From: Cepaea nemoralis
Lineage: Eukaryota; Mollusca; Gastropoda; Stylommatophora; Helicidae
Direction: 5' to 3'
DNA length: 64,000 nucleotides
Assembly (NCBI GenBank): GCA_014155875.1
Contig: JACEFZ010013483.1
Span: 62,001-126,000 of the forward strand
Shown here: positions 10,830 through 21,192 of the stretch, piece by piece
Layout of the letters: each line of letters begins with the position of its first letter
Numbering within the stretch: position 1 is the stretch's first letter
The notes under the pieces: generated by a model
Database searches by the model: none
Seen by the model: only the letters and a program-made list of their open reading frames with translations
What the model was told of the DNA's origin: nothing
Position numbers and translations under genes: made by a program

Positions 10830-12088
10830 CCCTTTACAGGGCAGACGCTTGTCCGTTTTTTAGCCCTGAACGGGCAAGATTTTTTCAGGTTCAGAAAAAT
10901 TTCGGGTTGCGTTAGTAAAAACATCATAAATAAGGTGTTAGTCAACCGATTTTAGTTAAATAAACAACACAATGAAGGGAAAAGCATGCAGAATATGTCA
11001 CTCACGTGATTGTTGTTGATAATCCATATATGAACACAAATATTTACGAAATACAGCATGCTGTTTGTGATTTTTCGTCATCTATACGGCAATTTACAAA
11101 CACATTTTCAGAATCATAATCACTTTAAAGTCCGACTCAGACTGCTAATGTAAAGTAACGCTTTGTGACTGATATCTAGTTCCGATTAATAGTCAACTTC
11201 GTGCCCTTTAATGTCGCTTAAATTGAACCTAGTGAAATCTCGGCTATCACTTGAAGAATCGCCGAAATCTGTTTTGAAAAACTAAGCGTAAAAACCCCGA
11301 AAATTATCAAAAAAAGTCTGTAAACGTCCGTTCAAATTCATAGTCTTCTTCTTCTTCTTCAGCGTTCCGAGCCATTGAGGTTCTTTGCTGCAAATACAAT
11401 CTGTCTCCATTCGTCTCTCTGGTGGACCTTCTCTTGCCAGTCGTTGATTCCAAGTGCTTGTAGGTCTGTATGTATATTATCTCGCCACCGCCTTCTTGGT
11501 CTACCTCGGGGTCTACGGTCATTTATTTCCTGAGTGTAAGCGAGTTTTGTTTCCCTATTATCTTCCATTCTTTCTATATGCCCCAGCCATTGTAGTCTAT
11601 TAGCCTTCATGATACCAGTGATTAGCGGGGACTTAAACAAATCATAAATGTCTTTGTTACTTCTTCTTTTCCACTCTCCACTTTGTGTATCCCTAATGGG
11701 TCCGATATCGAGGCTCATGTATTTGTTTCGTAACAAAGAAAGGTTTTTACAAAGGTGGGGATGTTAACCCCACGCTTCAACCCCCAACCTGGAGGACCAG
11801 GGTGTTTCTCTTTGTCTGTTCTCTACCCTTTGACCTGTCCGGCTTGGGAGGCCCTGCTGGTAGCTACGCTACCGCCGGCATAGCTCTCAGGGTCATTGAG
11901 AAATTCATAGTCGGCGCTTACAAATGGCGGCCACATTGTCAAGCTATCGGCGAAAGCGAAAGTAGCCGTCGGAAGTATCGTAAGGCCGAGAAATCGCGTT
12001 TTTACAATGCATAATAGTATCGGGTGGAATCGGCCGAAATGCTCGTTAAAGACATCGGCCGCAAATGGCCGTTCTGCCCTGTAAAGGG
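10830..12088 (+). mobile_element. piggyBac-type non-autonomous element in LINE-I
   Basis: Perfect 16-bp terminal inverted repeats CCCTTTACAGGGCAGA (10830-10845, inverted at 12073-12088) are flanked by TTAA on both sides (10826-10829 and 12089-12092). TTAA targets and CCC..GGG termini are hallmarks of piggyBac elements. The LINE frame reads straight across the TTAA when the element is discounted, so the insertion site is exact. No transposase is present. After subtracting the nested insert the element is about 690 bp, a MITE-sized derivative. Strand is arbitrary. Confidence 0.92.
11346..11900 (-). mobile_element. LINE-I internally deleted derivative (5'-UTR-like segment joined to 3' end)
   Basis: Flanked by a 12-bp duplication, AAATTCATAGTC, at 11334-11345 and 11901-11912. 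From the minus strand it begins with about 190 bp of GC-richer sequence absent from the main LINE-I copy (11709-11900). It then jumps at about 11708 into the last ~125 codons of LINE-I (GPIRDTQSGEWK onward) and a short GAA tail. One duplication flanks both parts, so they inserted as a single RNA-derived unit. This resembles a SINE-like LINE derivative rather than a simple 5' truncation. It is nested inside the piggyBac-type element. Confidence 0.8.
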
Positions 12089-12092
12089 TTAA

Positions 12093-12874
12093 ACCATATG
12101 TGTTTTGTTGGTGCCTTCGTTTCATTGACTTCAGTTCTTTGAAAAACTTTCTGGATTCATTTTTCTGGTGATTAGTTTCCATATCTTTGATTATATTACT
12201 CATATATTCTCGCTTCTGCTGTCGGACTATTTTTGTAGCCTCTTTACATTCATTTCTATAATGCTCTTCCTTTTGGATGTTGCTGATGTCATTTAACCAT
12301 AAATGTCTGGCATTCTTTTTCCTAATGACTGCTTCTTCACATTTTTGATTGAACCATCTGTTCTTTCTATGCGTGGTTAACACACCGAGACATTCTTCTG
12401 CAGTAGATTCATTTGTATTCTTGATGTTCAACCAAGTTTGGTCAACGCTTTCCTCCAAAGGGTTTTGCAGAGTTTCAAGTTTACATTTTATTTCATCTGT
12501 AAATTTCTCTTTGACTGTAATTTCTTGTAGTTTTTCTCCGTTATATGTTGGGTGTAATCTTTGTAATTTAGTATAGAAAGCTCTCTTAAGTTTTATTTTA
12601 AATTTTGCTCCAACGAGGAAGTGGTCACTGTGGCACTCAGCTCCTCTATAACTTCTAACTTGCTATATGTTTGATGCATTTCTGTTGTTAATTAAAATGT
12701 GATCTATTTGATTATAGGTTCTCTTGTCACATGATTTCCAAGTTTGTTTGTGTATATCCTTTCTTTGTAGTCTGGTACTGCTAATCTGCGGTCCTTTGGC
12801 TTCTGCCAGGTTGATGACTCTCCATCCATTATCATTTGAAGTTGTATGTAGGCTTTCCATACCGGCCACTTTTT
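12093..12874 (-). pseudogene. LINE-I endonuclease C-terminus and linker
   Basis: The frame reads KRTYNQIDHILIN, then a stop near 12663, then RGAECHSDHFLVGAK. The S-D-H triplet is the conserved C-terminal catalytic motif of APE-like LINE endonucleases. A basic linker follows (RKNRWFNQKCEEAVIRKKNA) leading to the RT domain. The N-terminal half of the endonuclease is missing because the copy is 5'-truncated at the target-site duplication. Confidence 0.88.
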
Positions 12875-13074
12875 TCATGTGCATACTGCAGAGTTATATA
12901 TCATTTGAAGTGAATCAGTGAATTACAATTTAGCTGAAACACTTAAAAGTAACACGGTAAAGTATTATTCATTAATGTGTTTCTCTGAACAAAGAAATAT
13001 GTTTGAAAATTAACGTGAAGTGGAGAATCAAATGTATTTCACAGCAAGAGCTCTGAGGGCAACTGACATTGCAG

Positions 13075-13238
13075 CGTTCAGTAGTCCCAGCATGCAACAT
13101 TTATTCCTGATTGATGGCAACTTCAAGGATGTTAATGACACCATAGTGTGGAAAAACCTAGCTGCGACCTTGAGAATGATTCAAAATGACCCAGACAGCC
13201 TCTACACTGGTGAACTGAGTGACAAGTTTGTGAAAGAT
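13075..13238 (+). CDS. Gamma-glutamyltransferase-like protein, exon 3 visible
   Basis: Acceptor gacattgcag and donor gtatgt. It enters in phase 1 (Ala codon shared with the previous exon) and encodes FSSPSMQHLFLIDGNF plus KDVNDTIVWKNLAATLRMI and SLYTGELSDKFVKD. This corresponds to the GGT segment F-x-x-x-x-x-L-x-x-G-x-x-L-A-x-T-L-x-x-I-x-x-x-G-x-x-x-F-Y-x-G-x-L-x-x-x-x-V-x-D. It ends in phase 0 after Asp, matching the start of the next exon. An in-frame ATG upstream at 13020 is intronic. Confidence 0.9.
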
Positions 13239-13547
13239 GTATGTATCATTTGCACTGATGCCTTTACTTGTTGTTGATCTTTCTTTTATGTGTACTGGGG
13301 GACAAAGGAGGTGGGGAACAATGAAGGTGCCTAGAGGTTGATAGATGATATTTGGTGCAGGAGAACCTCGCATATGATACCATGGATGTGGAGACAGTCA
13401 CTGCAGTGTTCTGGTGGCTGGGAGACAAACAGCACACAATATGTCATGATTATTGCAGACTTGCTGGGCGAGCTGAGAAGGTTGAGGATGGGCATGCTTT
13501 GTGGCATGCTTGAATTAACAATCAAGAATGGATGGTATCCATCCATC

Positions 13548-15530
13548 CATCATGTGCCATGCCGGTAAGCGTGGGCGGTCATGAATCGCCATTTCACTCG
13601 ATCACCAGAGTCATGGATCAGTTCAGTGTTCTTGTCTCGACTATGCCACATGGTCAAGCCATCCAGGTATTTACTTCTCTGTCTTCCCCTTGTTCTCTTC
13701 CCCTCGATCTTGCCATTTTTCACCAAGTTCTGTAATTTAGTTCTTCTCATAACATGTCAAAAAAATTTTGACTGTCTGCGTCTAATGAAGCAAAGATGTA
13801 TATCTTTATTGACTTCTACAGACCGTTCAATTACAGTTCTCAGCATGTACACAGCATTTACTATATCCTTGCCTTCTATAAACCCACACTGTTCTTCTCC
13901 TATTTCGGGTTGTTATTCTTCCTAATTCTTTGCATGGTAATTCTTAGCAAAATCTTCGTGATGTGGCTCATTATACTAAGTGTTCTATGTTGATCACATT
14001 CCAAGACTCCTGATTTCTTTGGGATTGCAATAAATAGAGAATTATGTAATTCATGAGGTATATCTCCAGTATCATATATTGTGTTCAGCAGTCTGGTGAC
14101 TTGATCTATTCCATATTCTTCTAAAGCATTAATCATTTCTGTTGTGATGTTGTCTGAACCTGGGGTCTTGCCAGTTTTAATATGGTTGAGAACATTCAGA
14201 ACCTCCATTTTCAAAATTGATGGCCCTTCATTATTATTTCGAATATCATACTGTTCTTCTCTGTTATCATCATAAAGGTTTTTCACATAATCTGACCATA
14301 CATGTAAAATCTGATCTTTTTCTATTATGATTTTTCCATCTGTTGTATTTAGACAGCCTGCTTATGTACGTGTTCTTTTATTAGTAAGCTCCTGAATTCT
14401 GTTGTGCATTAATTTGGTATTTTTACTGTTGTGTTGTTTTTCAATTTCTATGCAATTTTTCTCCAGCCATGCTTCTTTTGCCTCCTTACATAATGTTCTG
14501 ACTTTTCTGTGAATTTCTTCATATTTGGTAGGATTATTTTGTGTGTGTCTTCTTGTTTCCATTAGTTGTAAAATTTCTTCAGTCATCCATTTCTTATGAC
14601 CCACTTTCTTTAATTTTGGAATAGTTTTTTTTCTGCAGCCAAATTGACTGAATTCTTCAACATTTCCCATTGATCATCCATATATTGAAATAGGATCTCT
14701 AGATCAAACAGTATATCAAATCTGTTCTTTATTTCTGTGTTAAAATTGTTTTGTATTATCTTGTCATTTTTCAATGTACACAGATCATCATGCTGGTGAA
14801 TATAGTGACTTTATTTAACCTGATTCTCAATGTTCCTGTAATCAATCTGTGATCACAGTAACAGTCAGTGTAGGGAACCGTTTTGCGATTGTTAATGCAT
14901 TTCTAAACCTTCTACTAATCAGGATGTAATCAATCTGGTTTCTAATTCTGCTATCAGGACTCCTCCATGTCCATAATATTCAAGGATGTTGTTTAAACCA
15001 TGTGTTTCTTACAATAATTTCCTGCTCTTTTGCCCATTCTACAAGTCTATATCCTCTTTCGTTTCTCTCTCCCAAACCATGGTTGCCTACTGTTATACAT
15101 TTCTTCAAAGCAGATTCATGTCATTTTATAATTCCTCTATACTATCTTCACTGCATTCTCTTGTTGGGGTATATATTTGAATGGCGTTTACCAATAGAAC
15201 CCTGTCTGACATAGCCCAATATCCTTGAACAGATTTTGATGTTTCCAAATCCAAGATAATTGCTACACCTCTTTGTCGTTCTTCTCCTCCAGAATAAATA
15301 ATCTTACAATCTTCCCCTGTCATAATCCCTGCCCCTTTCTACCTCATGTCGCACATTCCTAATATATTAATTTTCTCTCTTTCCATTTCTTGTTTGATAT
15401 TATGTAATTTTCCGCTTAACGTTCGAACATTCCATGTTGCTAATTTCAGTGTTCCTGTCCTTTTCTTGTGATGATCTGTAATTAGGCTAATCATGATGAA
15501 CTAGACAACTTTAAAGAAGATAGTTTGCCA
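13548..15530 (-). pseudogene. LINE-II copy with internal deletion
   Basis: On the minus strand, 15440-15126 encodes the endonuclease start (LATWNVRTLSGKLHNI, then IIYSGGEERQRGVAIIL). Then come linker frames (14670-14362), RT blocks (14286-13900: LNHIKTGKTPGSDNITTEM, LFIAIPKKSG), and a fragment ending VNKDIHLCFI near 13780. There it jumps to the C-terminal block HVMRRTKLQNLVKNGKIEGK (13765-13550). The RT catalytic core with its YADD box is deleted. A (GATG)n-like tail follows at 13535-13550. Many stops; inactive. Confidence 0.85.
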
Positions 15531-15784
15531 TTGCTTTCCTTCTTGGTAGTGACCATACAGGCTGGGTGACCATAGCCATTGTCTCAATAAAAAGATCGTT
15601 TGCTTACAGTCGCAAAACTTGAGACCATAACCAACAACTATCTGTCGGCTTTCTCAAAATTTCACCCACCACCTGCCTTCCATGGTTTCTTGGGAACAAT
15701 TTCCGAAAACGAATACGAAATAACAACACATCCTCCCCAGAAATACACAAACACTGTGTCCACTGAAGAAAGAAGTGTTAGTAT

Positions 15785-15970
15785 CCATTGGAGCTTGTTC
15801 CCAGGGCATGCTGGTGTGTTGGGGAAAAAAGGCTAGATGGACACATAATCTGATTGCATACCGTTAGTATTGGGAGTCTTCACTGGTTGTTGAAGATGAA
15901 GACAGGGTACATATGGAAATGTTCTAAGTGCTGTGATGCTGGTTCTGGACTCAGCTCCTATAGATAGAGC
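15785..15970 (+). pseudogene. LINE-IV RNase H/C-terminal fragment
   Basis: Contains LFPGHAGVLG, corresponding to the S-P-G-H-A-G-x-x-G-N-E motif at the end of LINE RNase H domains, then the family C-terminus ending in the CYGNV/ECCDVGS-like block. Frames are broken and part of the middle is missing. Confidence 0.65.
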
Positions 15971-16234
15971 TATGGTAGCATATGACTGCACAGTCTCAAC
16001 ACTGGTGAAAAGAACAAAGTGTTTAAGACTATGTGTGTACATGTTGCAGATGTCTGCTTGTGTTTGTTGACCTTTTCTACGGGTAGAGCCACGGTAGCTT
16101 GGTTGTTAGTACACTTGTTTTGAAAGACAGTTGTACGTGTTCAATCCACAGCAGTGGCAGTATTCTTAGATGTACAACATCCGCCTCTAACTCATCAAGA
16201 TGTGATTTTACTCATGGTGTAGACTGGAATTGTA

Positions 16235-16360
16235 AGAAATAAGAAGGCATGGTCGAGACAGGAACACTGAGCTGTTCCACGACTCTGGTGATTTGAGTGA
16301 AATGACGAGTCATGACCGCCCACACTTTCTGGCATGGCACATGATGGATGGATGTGTGGC
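16235..16360 (+). pseudogene. LINE-II extreme 3'-end fragment
   Basis: Matches the reverse complement of 13550-13650: RNTELFHDSGD, then CATGACCGCCCACACTTTC and TGGCATGGCACATGATGGATGG, the C-terminal residues and GATG-rich tail of LINE-II. Confidence 0.7.
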
Positions 16361-16534
16361 GTTGGCAACATGTCTGTGCATGTCTTTTGTCTCGTCAAGG
16401 GCAGTTACTGTTACCAAATATTTGTAACTTAATGTTGCTATTACCAAATATTCATTTCTTACTTTTACTGATACAAAATATCTTTGATGTTATACCTTGA
16501 TAGAAATTATTTATATTTATGATCACAGCAACAG

Positions 16535-16622
16535 GTCTTTTTAGGCTCCATCCTTGTATCATTAGATGACTTGAGAAATTACAGTGTGGGACAACCAGAA
16601 ACTATAAAAACAAAATTTAAAG
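16535..16622 (+). CDS. Gamma-glutamyltransferase-like protein, exon 4 visible
   Basis: Acceptor cagcaacag and donor gtaagt. It enters in phase 0 and encodes VFLGSILVSLDDLRNYSVGQ plus PETIKTKFK, aligning without gaps to the GGT segment V/I-K-D-I-x-x-A-G-G-I-x-T-x-E-D-L-x-x-Y. It ends in phase 1. A second possible acceptor (tttttag, 12 bp downstream) would remove four residues and break this alignment, so I prefer 16535. Confidence 0.88.
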
Positions 16623-16699
16623 GTAAGTTCTTGTGAGTGATTAGTTTGTGTGCTTGTCTGCTGACCCAGTGGTCAGGTTGTTTTTGTGTGTGTGTGCGC

Positions 16700-17490
16700 G
16701 TTATATCGCTTTAAACTCAAGCATAGTTCATGCATGTGCTACTACTTTTGGTGCACTGGACTGATTTTTGCGTGTGAATCAGCTTTCCCTATTACCATTG
16801 TCCCGTGCAGTCAGGCACACCTACTACTTTTGGTGCACTGGACTGAGTTTTGCGTGTGAATCAGCTTTCCCTATTACCATTGTCCCGTGCAGTCAGGCAC
16901 ACCTACTACTTTTGGTGCACTGGACTGAGTTTTGCGTGTGAATCAGCTTTCCCTATTACCATTGTCCCGTGCAGTCAGGCACACCTACTACTTTTGGTGC
17001 ACTGGACTGAGTTTTGCGTGTGAATCAGCTTTCCCTATTACCATTGTCCTGTGCAGTCAGGCACACCTACTACTTTTGGTGCACTGGACTGAGTTTTGCG
17101 TGTGAATCAGCTTTCCCTATTACCATTGTCCCGTGCAGTCAGGCACACCTACTACTTTTGGTGCACTGGACTGAGTTTTGCGTGTGAATCAGCTTTCCCT
17201 ATTACCATTGTCCCATGCAGTCAGGCACACCTACTACTTTTGGTGCACTGGACTGAGTTTTGCGTGTGAATCAGCTTCCCTATTACCATTGTCCCGTGCA
17301 GTCAGGCACACCTACTACTTTTGGTGCACTGGACTGAGTTTTGCGTGTGAATCAGCTTTCCCTATTACCATTGTCCCGCGCAATCAGGCACACTCACTGC
17401 AACTTCACAGGTACTTGTAATTTACATTTCCAAGTCAAGGATGAGAAGTCATTTTATTCCAGCTGACCGGTGTAGGGATTGAATGTACAG
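16700..17490 (-). mobile_element. SINE-B copy 3 with internal 82-bp expansion
   Basis: Ordinary SINE-B sequence lies at both ends (tail near 16707-16738; distal part 17393-17485). In the centre an 82-bp segment beginning CTACTACTTTTGGTGCACTG is repeated eight times, with starts near 16739, 16821, 16903, 16985, 17067, 17149, 17231 and 17312. Copies are nearly identical. The tRNA-like head is truncated at about 17485. An ORF at 17178-17420 is an artefact. Confidence 0.88.
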
Positions 17491-17499
17491 GTTCTACCT

Positions 17500-18040
17500 G
17501 TAGGTAGGTGTGTTTTCCAGGGCAGTGAACTTCTGCCTTTTGTTTGCAATATGCAACTGTTGTCAGTTTTTGTTTTCTCTTTGGACACACATTACCTTCT
17601 GTTATTCACCTTAATCTGAAAAGGTTAGTTATCTTACTACCAAATTAGGCCATAGAGAAATTTTTTATTATTTTAAACCACTAGTCACTGTAACAATTCC
17701 CAGTCCTGTACTTCTTACTCAGCAACTTCTATCCCAGTGGCAAACACCATTAACTTTGAGCCCTGTAGCCCTGGCAAGAAAGCAGAGACAGGAAATCAAC
17801 AAAGCTTGGCTTGTTCTTGAAATCAGATACAGGAGCTAGTATAGACTGGTTGATTGATTGAGTGATTGATTGAGTGATTGATCTAAGAATTGACATCATA
17901 TCATTTTGTCAGATCCATGGTTGTGTAAATAGCATAGATTGATATGTTAAACCAGAGGATTAGTCAAAGAAATGTTTAAACCAGACACAATTATTGATTT
18001 ACGAGACATTTATTTGACCTGGTGTATAAACTTCCTGTCT
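17500..18040. other. Intronic sequence without a recognisable gene
   Basis: No exon or known repeat apart from a short GATT/GAGT run at 17848-17885. It leads into the polypyrimidine tract before the exon at 18045. Confidence 0.6.
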
Positions 18041-18044
18041 TCAG

Positions 18045-18175
18045 AACTGACTGTTGTTGGCCTTCCACCTCCTGCCAGCGGTGCCCTCACAGCCCTGATG
18101 TTGAACATGATAGACAAGCTGAACTGGAAGGAGAACCAGGGCAATGATAGCATGACCTACCATCAGCTTATAGAG
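18045..18175 (+). CDS. Gamma-glutamyltransferase-like protein, exon 5 visible
   Basis: Acceptor cttcctgtcttcag and donor gtaact. It enters in phase 1 and encodes ELTVVGLPPPASGALTALML plus NMIDKLNW and SMTYHQLIE. These match the GGT motifs P-P-P-x-S-G-x-x-L-x-x-x-L-N-I-L and T-Y-H-x-x-I/V-E near the end of the heavy subunit. It ends in phase 0, matching the next exon, which continues VYKFAYAH as in the family. Confidence 0.93.
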
Positions 18176-18578
18176 GTAACTCTCATGTGGAAGAACAGTT
18201 CTATAAATAGCATGTTACGTTAATAGGTCATCAGAATGCATTAGATTGAAGCTCTGCAGATTTGCAGAGATTGTAGTTACGTCTATCTTTGTACAAGGAC
18301 ATATGATGTAGAGAATGGAGGCTGGCTGACACTGCCACTATGTCACAGGCCCATCCAATGGAACAAGCAAATAACATGAACACCCCTAGAAAGTCAAAAC
18401 AATAACTTTAAAGTGAATAAGGTATTGATATTAGAGTACAAGCATCTCGATTAAAGATTGATGTGGCCAAGAAAGAGCAGCATACAATTGAATGAGGACG
18501 CTTGTAGGTCTCACTGAACTAGCACAGTGGCTGTACACTGTGGACATGTCCAGAGTGCAGTGATGATTGTCTGAACTG

Positions 18579-18658
18579 AACTTAACAGCATGTAGAAATA
18601 ACTTCCATTTCAAATATCTGAACTTAACAGCATGTAGAAATAACTTCCATTTCAAATA
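18579..18658 (+). repeat. 42-bp tandem duplication
   Basis: Two almost identical copies starting AACTTAACAGCATGTAG at 18579 and 18621. Confidence 0.85.
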
Positions 18659-18774
18659 ACTCTACAAATAGCTTATTATTTCAGTGGTTACATGACAGCG
18701 CAGGGGAGGGCAGGGTGGGTCATCTTATCCAAGTTGTCAAGCTATCTGTTTCATTTTAAAAAGGTTATGGGTCT

Positions 18775-18932
18775 GTTTTCGAACTGTCAATCAGATCACA
18801 AGCGCAGTTTTTACCTGAGATCCCTGGGAGTTGCCACTGGAGCTACGTAATATGTGCTCTGCTTGATACTTTCTGCGGGCTGCTCTGCGGAAAGAAGACT
18901 GAGCCATACGGGATAGAACCCAGTGACATTCA
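18775..18932 (+). mobile_element. SINE-A copy 3, partial
   Basis: Shares the distal half of SINE-A: GAGATCCCTGGGAGTTGCC, GGAGCTACGTA, CTGCGGAAAGAAGACTGAGC and CGGGATAGAACCCAGTG. The tRNA head is lost. Confidence 0.7.
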
Positions 18933-19040
18933 CTTGCTATGAACTCAAGCGTAGCCCATACACACGCTACTACTTCTAGTATTTGCCAGTACTGGGGAGT
19001 GCACGGGATTGATGTTTGCAGTGTGAATTAGCTTTGCCTG
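18933..19040 (-). mobile_element. SINE-B copy 4, fragment
   Basis: Contains the SINE-B tail block CTCAAGCGTAGCCCATACAC and the following TTTGCAGTGTGAATTAGCTT, then is cut off by a 28-bp minisatellite. Confidence 0.7.
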
Positions 19041-19402
19041 TGGACAGAGAAGTATGCTGAAGATATCATGGACAGAGAAGAATGTTGAGGAATATCATGG
19101 CCAGAGAAGAATGTTGAGGAATATCATGGACAGAGAAGAATGTTGAGGATATCATGGACAGAGAAGAATGTTGAGGATATCATGGACAGAGAAGAATGTT
19201 GAGGATATCATGGACAGAGAAGAATGTTCAGAAAATCGTGGTAGAGAAGAATGTTGAGAATATCATGGACAGAGAAGAATGTTCAGAATATCATGGACAG
19301 AGAAGAATGTTCAGAATATCATGGCCAGAGAAGAATGTTGAGAATATTGTGGACAGAGAAGAATGTTGAGAATGTCGTGGACAGAGAAGAATGTTGAGAA
19401 TA
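19036..19402 (+). repeat. 28-bp minisatellite, about 13 copies
   Basis: Units of GGACAGAGAAGAATGTTGAG plus AATATCAT with small variants. Purine-rich on the + strand. Confidence 0.9.
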
Positions 19403-19439
19403 ACTTAAACATCTAGACAATAAGTGATTATATAAGTAA

Positions 19440-19830
19440 TATTAACACTATCAGAATATCACATGACAGAGAGTATTGGAGACGCTGTTTTCCGACCAGA
19501 CTAGACATAAGAAGAAGAATAGACAGACAGACAGACAGACAGACAGGTGGGTGGGTGGTCAGGCAGGCAGGCAGGCAGGCAATAAGAAAGAGACCTTCTG
19601 TGGTCATTTGATGAGAAGAGGGGCATTGGAGATCATCATAACAACTGGAAAGATCAAGAGGCAGAGGCAGACCAATATAAATGATGCTGGATGGATTGAG
19701 ATGGTGGCATAGAGGAATATCATCAGCAGAGTTGATCCAGAACACCAAAGACCAAGATCTGTGGAGAGACATGAATGCCTACGCCAGCCAGCAAGGCACT
19801 TGATCATGATCATGAAGCACATGGATAACA
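19440..19830 (+). pseudogene. LINE C-terminal fragment
   Basis: After a GACA/GGCA microsatellite (19523-19580) the frame reads ETFCGHLMRRGALEIIITTG plus KIKRQR, the G-H-x-x-R...T-T-G-K-I-x-x-x-R block of LINE C-termini. It ends near ATGAATGCCTACGCCAGCCA. Related to LINE-II/III; family not settled. Confidence 0.7.
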
Positions 19831-19959
19831 TCAGATGTAAAAATCCATCACAGAGTTAAAGAATGGAATAGGACAAGCAGAAACTATGTTCTATCAAATG
19901 AACATTTTATGCAATAACTCCTTGTCATTGGAGGTTAGAACAAGAATCCTTGCATGTGC

Positions 19960-20245
19960 GGGTCCGCATGGTTCAATGGGTAAGAACGTGTGTCCTTAAA
20001 CATCCGGTGTGCTGATGCCGAGGTAAGCGGTTCAACCCCTACACCGGACAGCTGGACGAAAATGTTGACCTATCATCCTTGATTTGGGGACGTAAATTAC
20101 AAGTACCTCTGAAGTCAAAGTAGATTCAACTGATGGTGAGGGACACTGTTAATTGGGAAAGCTAACCCAAATGCAAACTTCAGTCCATCACTACTATAAA
20201 TAGTGTGTATGGACTGTGCTTGAATTCAAAGCGAGCTAGCACCAA
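19960..20245 (+). mobile_element. SINE-B copy 5, best-preserved
   Basis: tRNA-like head with A box TGGTTCAATGG (19969-19979) and B box GGTTCAACCCC (20029-20039). The body runs through CCTTGATTTGGGGACG, GTAAATTACAAGTACCTCTG and GGACACTG, and ends around GAATTCAAAGCGAGC with a T-rich 3' flank. This copy is used to define the family. Confidence 0.9.
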
Positions 20246-20247
20246 AA

Positions 20248-20690
20248 AAATGTGTTTTTTTTGCATGTCGCATAGAACCAGTTCTAACATGTGGATATGA
20301 ATCCTGAACAGTTAGTGAACAAGCATAAACCCTGGAAGCTTTGGAGATGTGATTTTATAAAAGAATGCTGAAAATTCCCTGGACAGCCAAATTGAGCAAT
20401 CTGGAGATTGTGAGGGAAGTTGAGTCGCAAAGACAATGTATCACAAACGTCCGAATGTGCAGCCTTAATTGTTTGTCCACATTGTAAGAACAAAAGAACT
20501 CGAACATGTTGTGACAACTGAACACATTTGTAAAAGAGAGATAGAGGAAGACAGTGAGAGAACATTCTTGACAATCTTGTGTCATGGCAAAAAAGAGAAT
20601 CAACACAGAAATTGATATATATCGTTGGAGATTGCAAAATGTGTAGAAGCATGATCACCCATGCCATTTGGCAAGGCACTTGATGATGAT
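20248..20690 (+). pseudogene. LINE-III C-terminal fragment
   Basis: Degraded frames match the better copy at 45980-46440: an RRML-like block, GTTGAGTCGCAAAGACAATG, RTRTCCDN, DRGRQ, ENILDNLVSW and the end MCRSMITHAIWQGT with a GATGATGAT tail. Several frameshifts. Confidence 0.75.
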
Positions 20691-20724
20691 GATATAAGAC
20701 AAATTAAGGACTTTGCTACAGGCC

Positions 20725-20885
20725 TTGCTGGTGTATTGGGTATATGGTGCTGGACCTATCTTTGTTATAGACCACCCAGCACTGGAGGGGGGGGGGTGGT
20801 CAGTATCTCCCCGGCCACCTTGCCTTGCCTGACATGTCCAGCTACCCCTGTTATGTTAGATTGACCCGTTACGCCAGGTCAATTG
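20725..20885 (-). mobile_element. SINE-F copy 2
   Basis: Minus-orientation match to SINE-F: GTATATGGTGCTGGACCTAT, a G homopolymer-disrupted centre, GGTCAGTATCTCCCCGGCCA and TTGACCCGTTACGCC. The tRNA head is missing. Confidence 0.7.
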
Positions 20886-21097
20886 AACAATTCCACCTCA
20901 ATCAAGATTGAAATATGATGACCAGTGAAATATGAAGCTTGAAATATGATGATCAGTGAAATGTGAAGATTGAAATATGATCAAGACTGAAATACGATGA
21001 AGATTGAATAACAACCATTGCCCAAGCAAGAAAGCAAATAGCCACTTTGCTACAGCTACTTGCAAGCATACACACACATGTATGATTGAGAACTGTC

Positions 21098-21141
21098 TAC
21101 CTGTCTGCCTGCCTGCCTGCCTGTCTGCCTGCCTGTCTGCC

Positions 21142-21192
<51 letters not shown>

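Larger units (their letters stand above)
8966..12874 (-). mobile_element. LINE-I retrotransposon, 5'-truncated, with nested insertions
   Basis: The 13-bp sequence TCATGTGCATACT occurs at 8953-8965 and again at 12875-12887, an exact target-site duplication that fixes both ends. Read on the minus strand, the order is the C-terminal half of an apurinic-type endonuclease, a linker, reverse transcriptase, a C-terminal domain, then a GAA-repeat tail. The 5' end is cut inside the endonuclease, as expected from incomplete target-primed reverse transcription. Lesions: an in-frame stop near 12663, a one-base frameshift at 9917-9926, and a 1.26-kb insertion at 10830-12088. It lies in the GGT intron between exons 8379-8452 and 13075-13238. 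Confidence 0.93.
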
